64,000 nt of DNA, from positions 558,001 to 622,000 of the forward strand of contig NC_089542.1 in NCBI RefSeq assembly GCF_040115645.1, given 5' to 3'. Below, piece after piece: positions 37,546-49,937 of this stretch (position 1 is its first letter; each line of letters starts with the position of its first letter). Source of the DNA: Euwallacea fornicatus (lineage: Eukaryota > Arthropoda > Insecta > Coleoptera > Curculionidae). Under the pieces are notes generated by a model. That model had not been told where the DNA came from. It did no database searches and saw nothing but the letters and a program-made list of their open reading frames with translations. The translations under genes were made by a program, and so were the position numbers.

Positions 37546-40274
37546 CTAGAGTATCTCAAGTATAGAAAAAAGCTCCCGAATTTCATGGTTCTTCCTCAGC
37601 AGGTGTTCACGACCTTAACCGACATTGAAAGAAAAATATTCATGTTTATAATCGCTCCAAGATGCCATTACCGAATGAACTCGTCCTCGGTCCTGTTAAT
37701 TGTGTCCTCCATTTTGATGGTCAATACACATGTGGTGATCCCTTTGAGCGGAAGTGCGGAAATATGTGCAGAGTCATAATCTTTGATCATCTCGGGGCGT
37801 GAAGCACGTGACAAGGACGAATTTTGTAAGTTTCTTAGTCCCGATGGACGGGCGATCCTTGACCATTCAATTTTGGTCTCGTGCCTTCTTAAATCTTGAC
37901 CCGGGAAGTAATAATAAAATTACAATTAATCCAACTGACGATTAGCGGTTTTTGTCCAGAAACAAAATAGCATTTGTATCGATGTTATTTAGAACAAAAA
38001 AAAATAATTGACCATTCCCATGCATTGACGACCGCCACAATAAAAACTAACAATCATTAATTCGGGCTGTTTTTGTTTTGGTGTGCTGTGTGTTCATTAT
38101 GGGGCCTGAAAAGTTTTCGAAATGGCCAGAACCCGCTTTGAATGGGGTCCCCGTATAGCAAATTTTCAATTGCAAACCCTACACGCAGTGGGGCTGAACA
38201 ATTGGCATTGTTAACAGCGATCCGGTCCGACTTAAATAAATTCGGTGCAATATATTGCAGGATTGCATTTCGCCCCCGGTAGGGCAGTGGACATATTTTT
38301 TGCATTGTCCGGCGCTTGGCCATAAATAATGAAACTCTTTAACAAAGTGCGCCTGCCAGGCCTGCAAAGGGATGTCCTATGTCTGTCCTTTTTGCTCGCC
38401 CTGGTTTGTCCATTAGTATTCCGCTCGAAACTGCGGCTAATCATTTAACAAGTTCCTCTATGCATTTTTATAAAAAAATGTCAGACTCACGGGATATAAC
38501 TAAATGGCCTAAAAGTCATTATCGGTTCGAATTTATTCTCTGCTGTTTCTATCAGATTGATTTAGGGACTCCTCTTTATTCTATTTTATTGTATTTGGGG
38601 CAATGTAAATTGCATCAACGTGAAAACAGTTTCGTAGTACGTGGACAGTGATTTGTGAAACTCCATAGTCAAAACGCACCGAAGTGTTCCTTGTCATTTA
38701 TCATTTGTCATTTGCCATTTGTCATTTGCCATCTGCTATTTGAAAGTATCCTGCACGCATTGACGCGCATGCAAAGATTTAATAACTTCTAAGGTTTGCT
38801 GTCAAGAGTAACAAGTACGATGACAGATAGAGACGAGACACGCATGACACTATCTTTTTCTCTTTTTGGACTATCGAATTCAGTCCTCCGCAACCATACC
38901 GTAGGGGTCTCGGAAAGACTGAGATATATCATGTTGTTTTAAGTGTAATGTTTCGTATTCGGCCGGGTTTCACTTTACAAAAATTCCATAATATAATAGC
39001 TAGTACATTTCATTATAGTTAGTCAGTTGAAAATGGGGTATCTTCTATAGGTTTTAACGTCAATATTTTCCATATTTCATAACTTGCCACGGTCCATCCG
39101 TAGAGCGTAAGTGCAAATAAGGCATTTGCATTTTGAGAAAGTCATTGATCATGACAAATTTAATCTGTGATTACCCTAAACTTCTGCTCTGTTCTTCCGT
39201 AGTAATGAACCAAGTGAACTAAAACCTTTCGGAGATTAAGCGACATTTTGAAATAAAAATGAGTCTTTTGGCTTGGGCGGTTTGCCAGGTACCTTTACTG
39301 AGGTTCGATCTGAGTTACTGAGACACGGGCGCTACAGGTCCTCATACGATTTTGCTGCACAACGGCTTTGTGTTTCTGAAGTCTCTTTTAACCACCCTAA
39401 TTCTTTTCGCACCACTCCACAGGCAGCTTAGTTTTTGATTTCAAATTTCTTGTCCAATTACAAAGCCTTTTGGCTCTTACGTTTTTTTTTTCACTTTAAT
39501 GCTTTTCAAGCTATATCAGAAAATAACGGGCGATGTAATAATTTTTTTTTATCGATTAGTCCAGCCCACCTGTTCGTTGGGCGATTTCTGAATACGAGAA
39601 TATCCAAGGTAAATTGGGGAGTTTTCTATGCTACGTTCACAAATAGGTCCGACGTAGTTGCGGTTGCGAAAAAAAATCATAAACAGGAAGGCGTCCGAGT
39701 GGCCCGAAAAATTCGATTTTTGGAGCATTGAGAAACCAGCGGCTCACCATAAACAACTTTGAGGTGGAAAAGGGGACGCCCCAGAAAAAGAACCACCCCG
39801 TACATTTCATGAACAATTTTCAAGCTATACGCGCGAAGATTCTAAATTTGATATTTCAAAAACTGTAGTTTTTCCGAAAGAAAATCTATTAAAAAAATAA
39901 TTGACGTATTGACAACCTGCATCTCAATAACGAAACGTTTGTGGCTTTTGCGTAAATGAAGAATCCTCTTGTTTTCGTTGAAGGAATGGCCTCCCAAAAT
40001 GGTTTCTGCCTTTTTCGGACACCTGGTATACCGTTAAATCTCAGGCAGGGAAAGACCACATGTACGTACGTATTTTTTGCGACAGGTAACAATTAATATA
40101 TCAACGTCAAGTAAAAATGAAATTTCGGCAATAGTTTGTAAAGATGTGTCGCTTTAGGGGTAATGCCCAAGATAAATTACCAAAAAATGTGAGGGAAAAC
40201 GAACCGAAAATACATACTCTAAATTGCATAAACGGTATGTATGGGTAATTTTCTTTATTCCGGAAATATTCGAG
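37546..40274. other. Gene-poor stretch
   Basis: Frames at 37,522-37,779 and 39,435-39,731 (+) are unrecognised. CACCCCGTA at 39,794-39,802 resembles a transposon right end without a clear partner. The word GGCCATAAATAATGAAA (38,318) recurs at 43,096. Confidence 0.45.
38692..38740. repeat. Heptamer tandem repeat
   Basis: Seven units of TGYCATT: TGTCATT, TATCATT, TGTCATT, TGCCATT, TGTCATT, TGCCATC and TGCTATT. Confidence 0.9.
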
Positions 40275-40320
40275 TAAATAGCATTCGTGCTTCAAAATAA
40301 CCAGATAATTTTGCATTGAA
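40275..40320. repeat. Dispersed 46-bp relic, copy 1
   Basis: Matches 45,689-45,734 at 39 of 46 positions, same orientation. Both lie in open frames on the minus strand, where the shared bases would encode related but clearly diverged peptides. Probably a fragment of an old transposon. Confidence 0.65.
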
Positions 40321-43004
40321 GCGTGTGTATCAGAGAATGTTTTGAGGTTTGATAATACTTTCTAAACTTGGCGCTTGAATTCGACGTAAACCGCATTTAA
40401 ATATATTTTTGCTTTCCAGTTATGTGTTTCTACAGTTACAGTCAAAATTTGCATTTTACGGTTGATTTGGCCAGGGGTTTAGCTCCTCATTCAAGTATAA
40501 AAATGTTAAGGAAAATCTAAAGCCCAACGCAAACGAATATAAAGATAAGCCACGTTACAGGTGAAATAGAAAATTTCAATAATACGGTGTGAATTCATGG
40601 TGAAAACGAACCCTCACAGACACTCCACAGGCAATGAAGAATCTTTGGAAGAAAATCAATAAGCAATGGCGGTTAATAATGACGGATATTTGAAGGTCTT
40701 AACAATCACGAAGGTGCCACAAAACCCAAAAAGTGGAAGCCGCCACGTGCAAGAAATTACATATTCGTCATGAGTTACTACCGATTTTCTTTATATGAAA
40801 TGTTAGTTCAGTTAGTCGGCGTGGAAATGTCAAAGTTTCCTCAAATTTCACGCACTTTGCGCCTCTCATAGTTTACGAGATCCCAATAATGCCAAATGAT
40901 CAAAACAATCTAAACCCGAAAAACATTCATGGCTTTGTTGTTGACTGTTTTACGTACTTCCTCCGCGAATAGTCGCATAATGTCACTGTAAGTAACTTCA
41001 TCTAATTGCTAAATCAAAATTCCTGTTTTCGTGAAAGAAACCAATTGGGACCATGTTGATCCTGATAACTGATGGTGTTACTTGATGGTCGAGACCTCTG
41101 GAAAAATAATTTGAGAGGCCGTCACTTGGAGGTGGGTACTTTCGAACAGATATCAAACCGGACCTATGTCTTCCGTGATACGGAAACTCAATGATATCAC
41201 TCACCAAAGTTGTGTGAGCCGCCTACCGTTTGAAGCTATTTTTCGAGACTAGCTGCAAATTTTTCGTTCTTCAATCCGCCGATCAAATTTTATGTGATCG
41301 GAATGTGCAATCTGGGATTTTTGCCCTTTGAAAATGGAATGAAAAATACGATCTTCAATTAGTGGTATTCACATCGTGAAAATAGATCCACGCAATATAT
41401 ATATGTATCTCGGAAACCAAAAGAGATATAGATTACAATAATTCACATTCATTGTATTTTTGTGTAAAATTTAGGTGCAAATGAACGTTATTATTTATAG
41501 GAATTGATATTTCAAATCCCACTTCCTGTTTCGTATTATGTTATTATACGAAAGTCTCATCGTACCTCTGTGCAAAAAATATAAATTACATAAAAAAGAA
41601 TTATGAAAATTCTCGTGTAGTATGTCATTAAAATATTGAGTTATATTTAAAGTTTTACGTGTTGCGCAAGGAAACTCGTCGCAAATGGGCAAAAAACTAG
41701 AAAACAGTAGCGGCCCCTCCGTAGGGTCAATTAATCTATCACCTCTCTCTCTCTCTCTTTCTCCGAAATATTTGAAAAATTAAGCACGAAATCGCCGCAT
41801 GTTTTAGATTTGATCTTTTGACTCAGATAAAATAATAAGCGGAGAATTCACTATTATTTCTTAATTCGTCTTAAAATATGTGGCATACGAACCCTATTCG
41901 ACGATCGCATGCGCGTGGCACGCGTACTGACTTACCACTTTGACCTCACGTCTTTTACAGCGGAGCGAAGAGTTTTCGCACGGTACTGCTTGCTACGCTG
42001 CTTTTAAGTTGCAGTTATTAGTCGTAATCTCGGTCAACAACCGTCTCGCCGCGTTCTCTGCGATCGCACGCTGCCTGGCACCTTATGACATTTTCTTTCG
42101 TCACGTATTGAACTTGCATAATGGTCCAAAAGTGCGTTTGCCTGAATCCGCTTCGTATATTCAAATATCTCTCTCATTTTGGGCGATATTCGGATACACA
42201 AATTTCCTTCTCCAAACCATTTATTTGTAGACCTGCACCTGTTACCGTGCTACGAAAATTCCCGGAGCTAGACAGTTTTGTACTGGACGTGTATTCGCCT
42301 ATATGAGTCTGAGTCCAAAAATCCATTCTACAACCGGTTGTACAAGTAACCGCATGCATAAGCCCCCCTGCCAGATATGTCGAAACCCAAACAGGGCTTC
42401 TTTCATAATTTAACTGAAGCCGCTCCTGCCTTCCCACCCCCTCACAACCGGTTTTCAAATCGAAAATCGCCCTTGCATAAAACCGTGATGTCTTTAAGCT
42501 GCTCCGCCCCTACTAGCTCCATCTAGAGTGCGAAGTAGGCAACCCTTAGCTGCGAATGTGCTCCATAGGTGGCGACCTCGTCCCTAATTCATAGGGGAAG
42601 TTCGAACTATACCTGGTAAGCGTAAAAAAAGCAGAAGAGCATGCAGTGCCAAGGAATTAGAGATGATTGATAAATAAGCACTCTATAAAGCAATAAATAA
42701 GCAATTTATTAACATGTTAAAAGCGATTTTTGAAGGCTAAAAGCATAGTGCCACGTCTGTGGTTGACGTCCCGCCTGCGCCCCCAAAGCCTCGAATTGCA
42801 GCGTAGACCTAGAATCACAATAATTGCGTTTATTACTAAAAACTGAACAATGTGAAAATTGTTTCTTTAAACGGAACTACAGAAAATCAAATATACGTCA
42901 TGGCAATCCCCATCGTCGACCACTAATAAATAAATCTAAAATATAGCTAGAAATGCACAAAATACGAATAAAGGATTCTAATATGGATTTACACCTAAAC
43001 TACA
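40321..43004. other. Gene-poor stretch
   Basis: A CT-rich microsatellite lies at 41,742-41,762 and a 14-bp palindrome TACAACCGGTTGTA at 42,329-42,342. On the minus strand a GTGAGT consensus occurs near 41,195. No exon is supported. Confidence 0.45.
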
Positions 43005-43450
43005 GTGATATTCGGTTTGTATTATTTAAAGCGGATTTATTTATTTTACATCATGCTCTAATTAGGGCCAAATTATTTAATTGCGGCATTAATTGGCCAT
43101 AAATAATGAAAATCGGTCGTGATACTTTACACCTTCGATGATTATTTTGGTTGAGTTTATTGGGTATTATCTGTGTCTCATAAATTTTTTCGTATCGATT
43201 TGCTATGGACTTTGGAAACACTTAAAACTTTAGAAGCAAAATAGTGCGGAGCGATGTCGGGCTAGGGGATAAGTACCATTAATGTACATATGGTCTATTA
43301 GCTAAATTAATTAACAATTGTTATGAATGTATCATTACATATAATTTTGTAGAGATATTAAATTACTTTAATTAAATTAATTGCGAAAGCCAAAATTTAT
43401 AATTTTTGCGTTTGATGGGTCGAATTGAATTATTCATTGATCTGCGATTT
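43005..43450. promoter_or_regulatory. TAAT-rich block, possible homeodomain-site cluster
   Basis: Contains many TAAT/ATTA cores in a short span, including CTCTAATTAGGGCC, TTTAATTGCGGCATTAAT, CATAAATAATGAAA, TTAATTAACAATTG and TTAATTAAATTAATTG. TAAT is the core of most homeodomain sites. AT-rich DNA raises the background, so this is only suggestive of an enhancer. Confidence 0.25.
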
Positions 43451-43929
43451 CGCTTCAAGAACTAAGTGACCACATTTTAAATTCCTCTTAGGTAATCTAA
43501 CGTGTTCCGTTAGTTTTTTCCTCGTGGAGCGCGATAATTTTTTCGGGAGTCCGCATTAAAGTTTATAACGGAAATAAAATGTTAATATGCACACCCGTCT
43601 GGGACGACGCTGTGCGAGCACGCCACACTCGCGTGCCAAAATGATTTAAACTGAGCATTAAACCGCTCGAGAAGTTTAAGGATTTTCTGGGGAGCGAATC
43701 ATTTTTCACAGGTATGAGAACCGGATTTTGACTAGTCAAACACACAAAATTGGGGAGCAAAGAGGCTGCACCATTATGTTAATTGATTTAATAGGAAAGA
43801 CACGGGAAGAAGAAGAATAGAGGCAGCTAACGGAGGGAGGAATAAAATTATGTTTTGAGCGGAGCGAGACTGCTCGCCGATGAAGAAATGACGGGAAACT
43901 CTAGAAATTAACGCACACCCCAGCAGAAA

Positions 43930-43990
43930 AGGTGCATATATAGGAGCTAGCCACTGATGCGAGTAGCTGAGTCTGGCAAGTCTTCAGCAA
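43930..43990 (+). promoter_or_regulatory. Possible TATA-type core promoter
   Basis: CATATATAGG at 43,935-43,944 is a good TATA box. GC-richer sequence follows, with a TTCAGC word near 43,982 that weakly resembles an arthropod initiator but lies further downstream than usual. No open frame starts nearby, so a non-coding 5' exon would be needed. Confidence 0.2.
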
Positions 43991-44417
43991 CTCGCTTCAT
44001 GTGAACGGACTTACACAAGCAATTTGCGTAGCTTCATTATTATAGCAATTTGTTTTGCGCCTTACTGAAACGTCTCTTCCGATTAATTTGGAATAGTGAA
44101 GGCTGCTCTAGGAACTAAACCCCCATGCCTGCCTTTCTAGCAGAGAGGCTCGATAAATCACTTCTTTAAAGGAGGACGAAGATCGATTTAATTACTAACG
44201 TCAGTACACGACTCTTCGACAACTAACTTTCTTCGAATCGTCATTTTCATATCAGGTGAAGTAAGCCTCTTTGGTAGAAAAGCTGTAGGTAACTAACTAC
44301 CGTAAAAGCGCGTGTGCCCTATAAAGGCGGTTTTCGGCTCTCTCGCGTCGCAGGTCAAAAATTATTTGAACAGTATATATACACGCAAAAAAGGCGTGAA
44401 GTCCGTGTTTATTTACC

Positions 44418-44648
44418 ATGAACCTGGTCTGTTTGAGGCTTCTTCACTTAAGCATAACAGAACATAGAGATCCACGTTTCTATCTCCTCCAAAGTGATCC
44501 GAAATATTTTATTGTTGACGAGCGATACCAAGATTTCGAAGCAAAAACTGCGGAGTTTCCGTCATGGAAATCGCAAAAAATGGTCACGTTAACGGTGAGA
44601 TCAGTGGCGGGGATGACAAGTCGTTGTTATTCATATATCGTTACGTAG
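44418..44648 (+). CDS. Unrecognised ATG open frame
   Basis: A 76-codon frame whose ATG is preceded by TATATATA (44,375-44,382) and CTATAAAGG (44,318-44,326). The N-terminus MNLVCLRLLHLS is mildly hydrophobic. No family recognised and no downstream poly(A) signal close to the stop. Probably chance. Confidence 0.12.
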   Translation: MNLVCLRLLHLSITEHRDPRFYLLQSDPKYFIVDERYQDFEAKTAEFPSWKSQKMVTLTVRSVAGMTSRCYSYIVT

Positions 44649-44740
44649 TATCGCATTGTTAGTCATAAAATTTATTTTTGCAAGCGCGAACCGAGAATCC
44701 TATTGACGAAAGCCCTTTCTATCCCTTCAAACGGGTGATG

Positions 44741-45129
44741 TATACTGGGTGGGCCAGCTTAGTGGATCCAGAAAACTGTGGGAAAACTAATTACTCTTTT
44801 GTTTTATTTAGTTGTTCGAAATAGTGCGCAGATACTCATAAGAAACTTACTTTTATCAAAGTTACGATTTTTTAATGAAGGAAGAAATTACTTACGAAGT
44901 TCCATAGAACGATTTCCTGTTTCCAAACCGCGATTTTTCAGCTATTTAATCACCTGAACTATCTTTAAATTTCCTTTGCAGTAATTTTGTATCTAAATGT
45001 TATGGATAAATAATTGAACAAACACCAATAACTACGAAGGTTTCATTTATCTGTGAAATTTGATGTGATTCACGAAATGCCCTTCTTAAATCTAATTCGT
45101 GTAATGAAAACGAATTTTTAATTTTTAAT
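44741..45129. other. Terminus-like word and non-coding DNA
   Basis: TATACTGGGTG at 44,741-44,751 matches the transposon-end consensus with one difference, without a visible partner. The rest is AT-rich. Confidence 0.3.
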
Positions 45130-45262
45130 CACTTTACGTTCGGACAACTTGAACTGAAAAAGGCACTCGTGCATTGCACCTAATCCAGCTATTTTTCAAC
45201 TTAATTTACATTTGTCCCAACTTCACAAGGTTTATCAATTATTTTCTTTGCACTTATCACTT
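45130..45262. repeat. Diverged direct repeat, copy 1
   Basis: Shares with 45,988-46,123 an ordered series of words: CACTTTACG/AACTTTACA, CAACTTGAACTGAAAAAGGCACT, TTTTTCAACTTAATTTRCAT and TTTCTTTGCACTTATCA. The offset is about 0.86 kb. Confidence 0.7.
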
Positions 45263-45688
45263 TACTTCTAAGAATTTCGTTCAGTGTGTCAAATTTCATA
45301 TTACCATAATGTAATACTCATCTCTCAACGTTACTTTGAATCAATCAGTATGGAATTACAGCGGCAATTTGCACTAGTGCAATTATCGCTCATATTTCCC
45401 TCCTATGTTAAACTGTCCATTTGAGTATTGCAATTATCGAAAAATTACAGGGATAATTGCCCGACAGGTACTGATAATTGCCTGCTAGCTATCGGTAAGT
45501 GCTTGAGAGATATCCAGGTGTATCGATGCAGAGCGAAAATTGCGTTTTAACGGTACTTTTTGAAGATGTCTCGCCTCGCGGATGATGTATCGGAAAAATG
45601 CAAAGAGCCTCAAAGGAAAGTCGAATTAAAATTACTGAAAATCGAATAAACAACACGCATGACCTCAATTTTTCGATAAATAATCCAT

Positions 45689-45734
45689 TAAATAGCAGTC
45701 GTGCTTCAATATGGTCATATAATTTTGCATTCAA
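45689..45734. repeat. Dispersed 46-bp relic, copy 2
   Basis: Partner of 40,275-40,320. It lies between the two copies of the 45.13/45.99-kb direct repeat. Confidence 0.65.
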
Positions 45735-45987
45735 ACCTGTTTTCTTTAAAAATATAATTTGTTGATTTTCATATTTTCCTAAAAGAATACTCCGCATTCG
45801 GTGTCTCTCTCGCACAAAATATAGATATAGATCCATGCAGTTTTAGAAGAAATATTGTCACATAAAAATTACCGGCAATTTTGATGCTCTAACTAAGCTG
45901 TTACTCTCGATAATTTCTCTGGTGGCCGTGGCAACGTCATTCTGTGACATAATTTCAGAGAAATGCAAAAGAAATCTACAATTTTTT

Positions 45988-46123
45988 AAAACTTTACACT
46001 CGCGCAACTTAAACTGAAAAAAGGCACTTATGCACTACATGCACCAATGCTCTTTTTCACGTTAATTTGCATTGGTGCAAATTTCCCAGGAGTTATCGAT
46101 AATTTTCTTCACGCTTATCATGC
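45988..46123. repeat. Diverged direct repeat, copy 2
   Basis: Partner of 45,130-45,262. This copy contains an exact 11-bp inverted repeat TGCACCAATGC/GCATTGGTGCA (46,040-46,050 and 46,069-46,079), absent from copy 1. Confidence 0.7.
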
Positions 46124-48621
46124 TACCACTGGTAATTTTTGTAAAACGAGTGAATCATTAAATTGGGCGAGTGAAAAAATACAGTGAAAAGAGCTTTCAA
46201 GCAAGGTCTCGACCAATTCACCAATTCGAACTTTTGACCGTGAACGGTGGTGGATAGAGGAAACGATTCAGCAGCGAGTGTGATTGCGCTACCAAAAGGT
46301 CAAAACGAAACACGTCTGACAATTTGTTTTGTTTTAATGGGGACACAGTGTAAAAAAGATAACTTCGCATTTACCTATCGCGATAAATCGCTTGTGTTCG
46401 ATAATCATTTCTGATTACTTTAATGGTAATATGAACTTTATTTTGGTGCTCATTATTATTTGCTAGAAAATTAAACATTTCTGATACAATTAATATTAAT
46501 AATATAATTAAACTCACAACTAAATTTAACTAAAATGTAAAACTACTTTAAATATGGACAATAATATAATAATTGTGCAAAATGCATACCTTGACTCATA
46601 AGTGGGTGCAGGCAGTATTCTGTTTAAATGCAGGTAAGAAGAGGTTTGCTCGTCTGCGATCTGGAAAGGAAACAAACGTTAAAAATGTATAAAAAAATAT
46701 ATAAGAATATATGGAAAAGTATATAAAAATATATAAAAACATATATATAATAAAGATTTAATTCTTGCATTATCTTTGAGGCGTGATTATCGTGACACAT
46801 TAATTAGGAAGTCAGTTTTGCCTTTGCCGTCTTATAGTCGATAAAATCAGTAATTGGAAGGAAATTAATGGAAAAGGGATGGGACTTAATGGCTCAGCTA
46901 TCTCTGTCGCCGCGTCCGTGATCGTCCTTTCCTTTATCAGCGCTACTCAGTCAGAATCAATTGTAAGAAAAACGAATTTTTATTTTTTTTCCTTCGATTT
47001 TAAAAGTGAGTCAATTTTTCATCTAAGACAACCTTCCCGCCTCTCCTTCTCTTAATAAAGGTCCATGATGGTGAAGAGCAGCGCGGCCATCGACTCCACT
47101 TCGCAACCCTCCGTCGCCTCGGCGTTAGTTAAACAACCCTCAACGAGTTTCGAAAAAATGAACGGCGCACGCGCACTATTCGGAACTTGCGAACTAACGA
47201 TCCGAGCGCTCTACAGGGGGCGCACTTTTCAAGAAAAATGCACCCCGTCGCAGAGGTACAGCGCCACAATAAATTTCCTTAAATAGCCCCGCTTCTCTTC
47301 GCCGTCCCTGTGGAAAACTGGTGGAAATTAAAATTTAATTTTGTTTTTAATTAGGTTTCTTAGTTTTTGCGCTTCGGGGGTGGTTTGTTTGAAATACGTA
47401 ATGTCGGCTTTTAAGAATATAAAAATGCTGCGTCATAGGGAAATTGAAATGGAAAATGTCGGTATACGGGGTGGCCGCATTTTGGTCGGGGTGTTTTAGT
47501 TCTTCGGAGAGGTCGCTTAAATTAGTTCCATGGTTGGAATCCAAATGAAATCGTGGGGTGTGAAATTTAATACAATAAGAAAACAACCAATAAATATTCA
47601 ATAAAAACGAAATTGCATTAAGATATTTTCATACTTTCTAGGTTATGTTGAAACGGTGAGTGAGAAATAATTGATATAATTGGTCCTCTGCAATACGTTG
47701 CAGTTTGTTTTAAAATAAGACTTTTCGTTTTTGCCTATCATCGCTCATTTATACGGACTACCTGGTTGGAGCCTGACTAAAAACAACATGCTAAAAATGA
47801 TTTTTTAAAATGATTTATTTTCTTTTATTCGTCTGAGCCCTTTACGAATATTCTATGGTGGGTGCACATCCGACTCTAAAATTTATCGCACCAACCATCT
47901 AGGAATTTTAAATTTGAAGCGTCACTGTAACATAATGGCCCTTTTCAGAAAGAACGATGTAAATCGGGTTGTCCTTGTCAGGTACTTTTGAACCGAACCA
48001 ATCAATCTCCAATGATAGCTAGGTCATACGAACGGTCGGACATCAGTTGATAGGGATCAATCTGACGCAGATTATTATTTCCATAAATCCTTACGGAACC
48101 AAAAACTTTGGCTCCTGTAAAGTGTTATATGTTATTTTTGCGATTTGCTAAAATTAACATCAATCTTTGTCTTTCAAAGGTCATGGTATGCTTCTTAAAT
48201 CAAAACCAAAACTTGCTGAATATTGCCTCATCACCTACCTGCTCACCCTTTTGATAAATCACAATTTATCAAAAGTGCTAATTTTTTGTTTGCCCCCGGT
48301 ATACCAACCAATTTTCGAAAAGCCCCACGATTCTCTTATTATTTGAATTTCTACAAGAAGCCATTGTTGGTTTTCACTGAACAAATCGACAAAACATATT
48401 TCAACCATTTTTTGCCGACAGAAAAAAAAAGAATGTGAAGGCCATGGACAGATTCCTGGACAACAGCAACTGAGCGAGAACACGTTTGACTCGAAGGAAA
48501 TATTTGAGTTTTTGCCAAAACATTCTTTATTCAAGGCGAGGTTTTTTTAAACGTACAGTAATACGAGTAGTTTATTTTTATTATTTGCAGAGATGCCATT
48601 TTTGATTCTAGTATATTCGTT
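46124..48621. other. Gene-poor stretch with splice-like signals
   Basis: Contains an A/T-rich slippage tract (46,684-46,751), a CAG-GTAAGA consensus (46,631-46,639), a small CpG-rich frame from ATG 47,065, a TATACGGGGTG terminus-like word (47,463-47,473) and a strong acceptor-donor pair only 14 bases apart (47,642-47,655). No gene established. Confidence 0.4.
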
Positions 48622-49053
48622 TACACAGTGTATCGAGGCTCTGTGCTCTTAGAAATGAAACTATGAAGCTCAAGCAAAATTACATCGTCTTTTTGCCAAC
48701 CCTGTATTGTTTCGCACGAGGCACACACCGCATTTTCAATTATCCCTGTATGTTAGCTTGAGGATGGAACTACCCAAATTCGCTTCTCTGAAAAATATTC
48801 ATTGATCCGTTTCAGAGTTGCGCTGTCTCCAAATTGGTTCAATAAATCGAATATTGCAAACCAGTTGGTGGGCAGTTTCTGATTTACCACATTTATCACA
48901 GATGGGAAAAAAAAATCTCTTCGAGACCGAGATTTCCGAGAGTGTCGATTTACATGGACGATCTCGGCGCCGTATTGATCAAAGATGATATTTTGAAAAA
49001 AATCGTTCGGTTTGCAATTATCCGTGGTCCGCACGTTTATGACACACTGTATA
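48622..49053. mobile_element. Candidate short-TIR element (about 430 bp)
   Basis: The left end TACACAGTGTATC and right end GACACACTGTATA are opposed and share CAGTGTRTC, with TA at each outer edge. The interior holds a 93-codon minus-strand frame (48,753-49,034) with no recognised motif. Length and ends resemble the candidates at 55.5 and 61.5 kb. Confidence 0.35.
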
Positions 49054-49900
49054 TTATCACTTGAATAATCGAATTAGCCATTATATATATTATATATTTA
49101 AACAATTTTTATTTCCTCGAAAGTAGGCCAACGACCAAACTGGCCTTTCTGCCCGCGATACAATTCTCAAATTTAGACTATTAAATATTATGCCACAAAA
49201 AAATAATAATAATCACAATACAAAAATACACGTGCAATACCTGGGGTATTCTTCAATGTCCTACAAAACCTGCACGTGAGCTAATTTACAGTAAAACATG
49301 TATTGCGAAGGCACACCACATAAAGCCTTCTTCACCTCAACTGTTGATTAAGCTTTAACTTCAGTTTTAATTACTTCACCTACTTGCTAGTTACCAACTA
49401 ACAGTTAACTGGACGCTGGAAAACTGATCCTCAGGTCACACCACTTTTACTTTCCACATGAATAGAATAATGTTTAATGCAAATAAGTTTTTCCATGGTC
49501 CAAACGAAGTGACCCAATTAGTCCTTACATTCACGAGATGATGCGGTGTCCAAATTGGAACTGTGATTGTTTTAATTGATGGGAGAAAACACCATTTTGA
49601 GCGTAACCATTCATGTGAACGCAGTAGTGCATTTGGCGGTGGTAACAGTTGTGCAACTGTTTGGTGTGTGCAATATGAAGCGCGCCAGTTTTTCCGTTAG
49701 CGCTGCACAACTGTTGACTCTGCTCCTGAATGCCGCCTCGGTTCAATTTCAAATTTTGTTTATGTTTATACGTCGCTAGGTTGTTAATTTTTTAATTGTT
49801 CGTATGACATTTTGTACCTCAGGAACAAATTTTGAGGCTAGACGATTCGATTTTACAAATGGTCGTGCGAAAGTCCGCAGAGTGCTGATTTATACATATG

Positions 49901-49904
<4 letters not shown>

Positions 49905-49936
<32 letters not shown>
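49905..49936. repeat. (TA)n microsatellite
   Basis: About fifteen TA units, preceded by CATATGTATG. Confidence 0.95.

Positions 49937-49937
<1 letters not shown>

Noticed and set aside
38692..38740. CRISPR-like repeat
   Set aside because: Units are 7 bases with no spacers; a simple tandem repeat.
47065..47286. CpG-rich 73-codon ORF from ATG
   Set aside because: No donor, no motif, and a stop directly upstream in frame; length within chance.
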